From JBLHKW01 sp047618565 (GTDB lineage Bacteria > Planctomycetota > UBA1135 > GCA-002686595): DNA of 25,866 bases. The position numbers and the translations under genes are program-made. Below, one piece after another: positions 22,014 to 25,866 of the stretch. The stretch spans positions 1 to 25,866 of the forward strand of contig JBLHKW010000066.1 in the NCBI GenBank assembly GCA_047618565.1. The letters are read 5' to 3'. Below the pieces are notes generated by a model. The model made no database searches, was not told the origin of the DNA, and saw only the letters and a list, made by a program, of their open reading frames with translations. Every line of letters starts with the position of its first letter. Positions within the stretch are counted from its first letter, which is position 1.

Positions 22014-22469
22014 TCAGCGTTTCAGGCTCTTCTCGTACAGCGCGACCCACTTCTCGACGGTCATCTTCGCTGCCAGCTGGCCGACCAGCTCGAAGGGAAT
22101 CGCGTCCATCTTCTTGAAGCGGATACAGCTCTTGCCCATATCCAGCTTGGTCGGCACGTGCTTCGGCCACTGTTTCTCGAACCAGGCGAGCAGCTTGGGG
22201 TCCGCGTAGATGCCCATGTGATAGAGCGCGACGAAGTTCTTCTGGGAGGCGTAGCCCAGGAAGGGAAGTGGCAGCGTCGGATCGCAGTGGTACCCGTCCG
22301 GGTAGGTGGAGTGGGGCACCACGAACGAGGGCATGCCGTAGTTGATGACCTCCTTGAAGCCCTTTGGCAGGTGCTTCTTGAGTACCTGCCGCAGCTTCTT
22401 CAGCGCTGGCTTGCGCTCGTCCGGGAGAGCGTCGATGTAGGCGCGAACGCTGGTCGGATTGGCGGTCAT
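22014..22469 (-). CDS. DUF1801 (YdhG-like) family protein
   Basis: This 151-residue cytoplasmic protein carries the DUF1801 core: VRAYIDALPDERKPALKKLR at the N-terminus, FKEVINYGMPSF with the conserved Tyr-Gly-Met-Pro, then FLGYASQKNFVALYHMGIY. It ends with a KSCIRFKKMDAIPFELVGQL strand-helix. The family is related to YdhG and small iron-chaperone-like proteins such as frataxin-type folds; a firm function is not established. A purine-rich GGAG lies 3-4 bases upstream of the ATG. It follows the transketolase-like gene by 38 bases on the same strand and may be co-transcribed with it. Confidence 0.9.
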   Translation of the reverse strand: MTANPTSVRAYIDALPDERKPALKKLRQVLKKHLPKGFKEVINYGMPSFVVPHSTYPDGYHCDPTLPLPFLGYASQKNFVALYHMGIYADPKLLAWFEKQWPKHVPTKLDMGKSCIRFKKMDAIPFELVGQLAAKMTVEKWVALYEKSLKR

Positions 22470-22507
22470 GGCTCCAGGAGGCGGTGGGTCAGGGGTGCGC
22501 GATCAGG

Positions 22508-24844
22508 TTACGGGTGGGTCAGGCTCGACAGTCGCCTGGGCCGATCCTTTGCGAAGCGTTCGATGCCCTTGAGCAGGCTCTCGGGGTCGATGTGCGCCTC
22601 GCGCTTGACCTCTTCCAGGCTACCGCCGGTGCGCCAGCGGTTGTCCCAGTCCGAGCTCATCGCGTATTCCTCGGCGACCTTGCTACCGATCCAGTGGTGC
22701 ATGCCGATGCGTGCGCCGTTGGTGATCACGGTCGAGTCGATCCAGTCGGTCTTGTGCAGCACCGAGTCGCGGTACTCCTTCGGCTGCAGCTGGAAGAGCT
22801 CGTAGGAGATCGCGGCGACGAGCTTCACGTTGGGGGCTTCGCCGCTCAAGAAGCGCGGCAGCAGCTCGACGATCGAGTCCGTCGTGCTCGTGCCCTGGAC
22901 GATGATCGTGCCCTCCTTGGGGCGCGTCGGATCGTAGTCGTGCAGGATGTAGGCGCCCTTGGCGGCGTCCATGTGGCTACCCATACCGAGCGCGGCGCGA
23001 TCCGGTGAGACCACGTTGGGCCGCGTCAGGTGCAGGGCGATGATCGGAACGTCGGTCGCGAGAGCTGCGGCCAGGCAGGGCGCGACCTCGTTGTGCTCCC
23101 ACGGGTACAGATTGATGACGTGACCCTCGGGGAAGAGCTGGGTGACGGCGGGCGCGAAGATGCCGAAGTGCGTGCGGCTGTCCTCGGCCGTTTCCGGGCC
23201 CGAGTGGCCTGCGACCCAGATGACCTTGCCGACCTTCAGCTCGCAGTCCTGGGCCAGCTGCGAGAAGAGGCGCATCATGCCGTACTTCAGGTACGAGAAC
23301 GATCCGTAGGTCGAGCACGCACTCCAGTAGCCGACGAAGTCGTTCTCGGGATCCTTCGACATGTTCACGCTTGCGATGCCACACACGAGGCCGGAGTTCG
23401 TGAATTCGGTGATCTGCTGCGGCATCAAGGCGCCGCCAGGATTCGAGGAGCGCTCCAGCCAGCCGAAGCCCTCGCTGCCCTCGAAACCCTTCGCGAATCC
23501 GGAGATGGCGGTGGAATCCGCCAGGTCCGCCGAGCAGGCGAGCACCAGTGGGCGACCCATGCGATCTCTCGCCTGGGCGTTCACCCATGCACCGAATTTC
23601 GAGAAGCCGTCCTTGTTGGCGCCCTTTGCGCCGGGCTTCAGGAACAGGCTGTCGGGCAGCTTGTCGGCCGCCAGCCAGCTGAGATCCTGGGCCAGGTTGG
23701 CTTCGGAGGTGAGCGTGAACTCCTCGGGTACATCGGGCAGGGCCTCGCCCTTAGCCACGAGCGTGTCCGCCAGGTACTCGACCAGCGCCGGATCGTTCTG
23801 CATGACCTCGAACACCGTCTTCAGCCAGCCCTCCGTCTGCTTGCGGCAGACCTCTTCGCCGGGATCGGTCTCGTCGCCGAAGCCCTCGAACGCTACCCCG
23901 TACTTGTCCTGGAAGTCCTTGCGACAGGTCCAGAAGAGCTCGGAATTGCGTCCGTGCGCCTTGCCGTGTGAGGGTGCATCGAACTTGTGGTACCCGCGGC
24001 CCTTGCGCGACTTGAACCAGACGACGCCGGGGCGACCGCCGGTGTCCTCGGCGTACACGATCTCGACCAGAGCCTTCGTGAGGGACTCGTAGTCGGTGCC
24101 CTCTTCTGCGCCGGCGACGCGCCAGCCGTGGGGTTCGAACCAGTCGCGCGGAGTGCCGTGGACGACCTCGGAGTTGGCGAACGTATCGATGCCGTGGTCG
24201 TTCCAGTCGACCAGGTAGATCAGGTTGTCCAGGCCCAGGCCGTAGGCGGAGTTCTTGGTCTCGTGGTGCGCGCCGGCGGAGAGCCCGCCCTCGCCCTCCA
24301 TGGCGAAGACGCGAGCGCCAGTCCCGGCGTGCTTCAGGGCCATGGCGGCACCGAGTGCGGCCGGCCCACCGTGGCCTGACGGGCCGGTGTTGAACTTGAA
24401 GAAGAGCGTCTTGCCTTCCATCTCCGCGTGACCGGGCAAGCCGCCCGCGTGGCGCAGGGTCAGCAGGTCCTCCCAGGTCAGCATGCGGTGTTCCGCGTCC
24501 GCCACCAGGTAGCGCGCGTCGCCGGTCTGCGCGTGACGCATGCGCAGCGCCTCACTGTAGACCGCGAGCATGGCGTAGACGACCGGGTTGCAGTGGCCCG
24601 CGACCAGGATGTAGCGATCCGCGAACGGGTGGTCCGCGTGCCGGATGTCCCAGCGCATGCCTGCGCCGAGCGTCGCGGCGACCATCATCGGAACCTTGGA
24701 GCGCGAGCCGCCCGGGTGGCCGCTCTGGCGCAGGTTCAGCATCAGGTCGATGCATTGGTCGACCATGTCGCCGATCTTCTCCCAGTGCTGGAAGTGGGGG
24801 CGGAGGGTCTCGAGAGTCGGTTGCGGCTGGGTTGCGGTGGGCAT
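22508..24844 (-). CDS. Long transketolase-like thiamine-diphosphate enzyme
   Basis: This 778-residue protein has the transketolase layout: N-terminal TPP domain (about 20-320), middle Pyr domain (about 380-580) and C-terminal domain (about 610-760). Conserved points include SGHPGG (41-46, His43), DRYILVAGHCNPVVYAML, NTGPSGHGG (152-160), LIYLVDWND (208-216, cofactor Asn), APSHGKAHG, SADLADST and the catalytic-type Glu480 in ITEFTNSG. Transketolases move two-carbon units between sugar phosphates in the pentose phosphate and Calvin cycles. It is about 110 residues longer than E. coli TktA, and the metal motif G-D-G is G-E-G here (184-186), so substrate and activity may differ. The start (MPTATQPQP) follows a plausible promoter at 24883-24910. 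The family call is confident, the exact reaction less so. Confidence 0.85.
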   Translation of the reverse strand: MPTATQPQPTLETLRPHFQHWEKIGDMVDQCIDLMLNLRQSGHPGGSRSKVPMMVAATLGAGMRWDIRHADHPFADRYILVAGHCNPVVYAMLAVYSEALRMRHAQTGDARYLVADAEHRMLTWEDLLTLRHAGGLPGHAEMEGKTLFFKFNTGPSGHGGPAALGAAMALKHAGTGARVFAMEGEGGLSAGAHHETKNSAYGLGLDNLIYLVDWNDHGIDTFANSEVVHGTPRDWFEPHGWRVAGAEEGTDYESLTKALVEIVYAEDTGGRPGVVWFKSRKGRGYHKFDAPSHGKAHGRNSELFWTCRKDFQDKYGVAFEGFGDETDPGEEVCRKQTEGWLKTVFEVMQNDPALVEYLADTLVAKGEALPDVPEEFTLTSEANLAQDLSWLAADKLPDSLFLKPGAKGANKDGFSKFGAWVNAQARDRMGRPLVLACSADLADSTAISGFAKGFEGSEGFGWLERSSNPGGALMPQQITEFTNSGLVCGIASVNMSKDPENDFVGYWSACSTYGSFSYLKYGMMRLFSQLAQDCELKVGKVIWVAGHSGPETAEDSRTHFGIFAPAVTQLFPEGHVINLYPWEHNEVAPCLAAALATDVPIIALHLTRPNVVSPDRAALGMGSHMDAAKGAYILHDYDPTRPKEGTIIVQGTSTTDSIVELLPRFLSGEAPNVKLVAAISYELFQLQPKEYRDSVLHKTDWIDSTVITNGARIGMHHWIGSKVAEEYAMSSDWDNRWRTGGSLEEVKREAHIDPESLLKGIERFAKDRPRRLSSLTHP

Positions 24845-24882
24845 GGCTGAATCGGGGTCTGGCGGGCGAATTGGGGGCGCAG

Positions 24883-24910
24883 ACTATACCCGATCGCTGG
24901 CAGTTGTCCG
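24883..24910 (-). promoter_or_regulatory. Putative promoter of the transketolase-like gene
   Basis: On the minus strand, CGGACA (24905-24910), a 16-base spacer and TATAGT (24883-24888, preceded by GGG) lie 38 bases before the ATG at 24844. Confidence 0.5.
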
Positions 24911-24939
24911 CCCGGAGCGCGGTGCCGCATCTATAAAGG

Positions 24940-24971
24940 AAGGCCCGCTCGTCGTGAGACGAGCGGGCCTT
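24940..24971 (-). terminator. Rho-independent terminator of the RAPREP/DF-rich protein gene
   Basis: AAGGCCCGCTCGTC (24940-24953) and GACGAGCGGGCCTT (24958-24971) form a perfect 14-bp GC-rich stem with a 4-base loop, 29 bases beyond the stop at 25000. On the minus strand it is followed by CCTTTATAG. It is the strongest terminator in the window and separates this gene from the transketolase promoter. Confidence 0.85.
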
Positions 24972-24999
24972 TGCCGAAGAACCCCCAGTCCTCCGTCAA

Positions 25000-25866
25000 T
25001 CAGTTGGGGTCAGCTGCCTCGATCTCGGCGTGCAGGGACCGAATGTCGGCCTTGAGCGAGCCCATATCGTTCTTGAGCCCGTGCATGAGGTCGACCAGCT
25101 CGTTCAGCAGGTCGGCCTCGCTCGGGGACGCAGCTGCGCCCGGCTCGATGTAGGACACCCGGACCGCGGGGGCCAGGGCGGCACGCAACAGGTCGGCGGG
25201 TGTCTTCATGGCACCGACCGTGGTCTCGGCCGGAGCCGGAGCGGGGGTCGGGACGAGCAAGTCGAACACGGGGGCGTCCTCGAATTCTTCCATGTCGAAG
25301 TTGAAGTCGAAGTCGAGACCGTCGAGCTCGGGGAACTCGAAGTCCTCCATGTTGAAGTCCAGGTCCATCACCTCCATATCCGGGAAGTCGAAATCGGCGA
25401 TCTCGGGCATGTCCGCGATGTCGACGCGGTAGACCTCGGGCGCTGAGGTGCGCCCACGGACTTCGGGCGCGGTGACGATCACCGGTCCACTGCCGTTCGA
25501 ACCGCGGTGCCTGTAGATCACCTTGGGGTCCGAGCCTCCATCGACCTGATAGACGGTGACACCATCGGTGTCGACATCTACGCTGTAGTTGCAGGAGCCA
25601 TCGGTCTTCGTGCCCGACCAGACGAAGTTCTGGCCCTTGCCAAGCGAGTGACCCGAGTAGAGGCCTTTCGCGTGGTCATTGTCGCCCTGAACGGCGAACA
25701 GGAGACGGTTGCCACCGGGATTGACCACGATGGTTTCGCAATCATCGTCGTTGCATTGCTCCTCGCAGCCGGCGTCTGAGTTCCGTCCGAAGAACCGTGC
25801 ACGGGGCTCGCGCACGGCGCGCGGCTCACGCGGTTCACGCGGGGCGCGAGGCTCACGCGGGGCGCG
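25000..25866 (-). CDS. Protein with RAPREP repeats, acidic Phe-rich tract and coiled-coil tail (5' end beyond window)
   Basis: The frame is open to the window edge, so the start is missing; a GTG at 25813-25815 lies inside the repeats and is unlikely to be the true start. At least 289 residues are seen. First come hexapeptide-type repeats (RAPREP, RAPREP, REPRAV, REPRAR). A Cys-containing part (CEEQC, CNYSVD) follows, then a possible small beta-domain (NRLLFAVQGDND … VYQVDGGSDPKVIYRHR). Next is a 40-residue tract (25276-25395) with 18 Asp/Glu, 9 Phe and no Lys/Arg. A Pro/Ala linker and a C-terminal helix with heptad-like Leu/Ile (LLNELVDLMHGLKNDMGSLK …) complete it. I recognise no family. Strong opposite charge at the two parts suggests self-association or disorder. 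A good terminator follows. Confidence 0.75.
   Translation of the reverse strand, partial: RAPREPRAPREPREPRAVREPRARFFGRNSDAGCEEQCNDDDCETIVVNPGGNRLLFAVQGDNDHAKGLYSGHSLGKGQNFVWSGTKTDGSCNYSVDVDTDGVTVYQVDGGSDPKVIYRHRGSNGSGPVIVTAPEVRGRTSAPEVYRVDIADMPEIADFDFPDMEVMDLDFNMEDFEFPELDGLDFDFNFDMEEFEDAPVFDLLVPTPAPAPAETTVGAMKTPADLLRAALAPAVRVSYIEPGAAASPSEADLLNELVDLMHGLKNDMGSLKADIRSLHAEIEAADPN
25795..25866 (-). repeat. In-frame hexapeptide-coding repeat (RAPREP type)
   Basis: Four consecutive 18-base units code for RAPREP, RAPREP, REPRAV and REPRAR, continuing past the window edge. The codons vary (GAG/GAA, CCT/CCG, CGT/CGC), so the array is not a very recent perfect duplication. Confidence 0.75.

Noticed and set aside
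25795..25866. Tandem repeat as a possible CRISPR array
   Set aside because: The units are 18 bases without spacers and stay in frame within a coding region.

Overview
The window is GC-rich bacterial chromosome, densely coded with short intergenic gaps. Most genes have no clear Shine-Dalgarno sequence. Many products carry signal peptides or lipoboxes, and several belong to families common in Planctomycetota and comparable lineages: a secreted PPC-TPR-CHAT protein, a TPR protein paired with an FG-GAP/ASPIC-UnbV protein, two ECF sigma/anti-sigma pairs, and a long transketolase-like enzyme. A Planctomycetota (or deltaproteobacteria-like, diderm) origin is my best guess. It is an inference from gene content; there is no rRNA to confirm it.

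Layout. 1-290 holds the end of one mobile repeat joined through a shared CTAG to a complete 159-bp MITE-like element. A small membrane-protein ORF (minus), a DUF6265-type lipoprotein (plus) and a tRNA-Arg(CCG) (minus) follow. 1396-5002 runs on the plus strand: a promoter and a calcium-binding-repeat protein, then a compact ECF sigma / zinc anti-sigma / RseB-like lipoprotein cassette. 5175-5639 is an unknown basic protein that converges on a MoxR ATPase across a hairpin. Upstream of moxR is the second MITE copy, then a HAD phosphatase whose stop codon lies inside the MITE. 7710-9261 has a TPR lipoprotein, a small acidic protein and a VF530 (DUF2132) protein.

9248-16849 is a long minus-strand block. 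In transcription order it encodes a secreted TPR-CHAT protein, a second ECF sigma factor with its membrane anti-sigma factor, an MltA lytic transglycosylase, and a membrane protein joining a TrkH-like half-pore to a TrkA-C domain. A PEGA-like lipoprotein (minus) and an outer-membrane beta-barrel (plus) follow. A translationally coupled TPR / FG-GAP-ASPIC pair, a DUF1801 protein and the transketolase-like enzyme are next, all on the minus strand. The window ends inside a minus-strand gene whose product has RAPREP repeats, an Asp/Glu-Phe tract and a coiled-coil tail.

Themes. Envelope biology dominates: two envelope-stress-type sigma circuits, lipoproteins, peptidoglycan turnover, a beta-barrel and an ion channel-like protein. 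The most unusual observations are (i) mobile palindromic repeats that supply stop codons to three genes, (ii) a secreted caspase-like CHAT protein beside an ECF sigma/anti-sigma pair, (iii) the half-pore/TrkA-C fusion and (iv) the RAPREP/DF-rich protein. I see no CRISPR array, no phage genes, no intact transposase and no replication origin.
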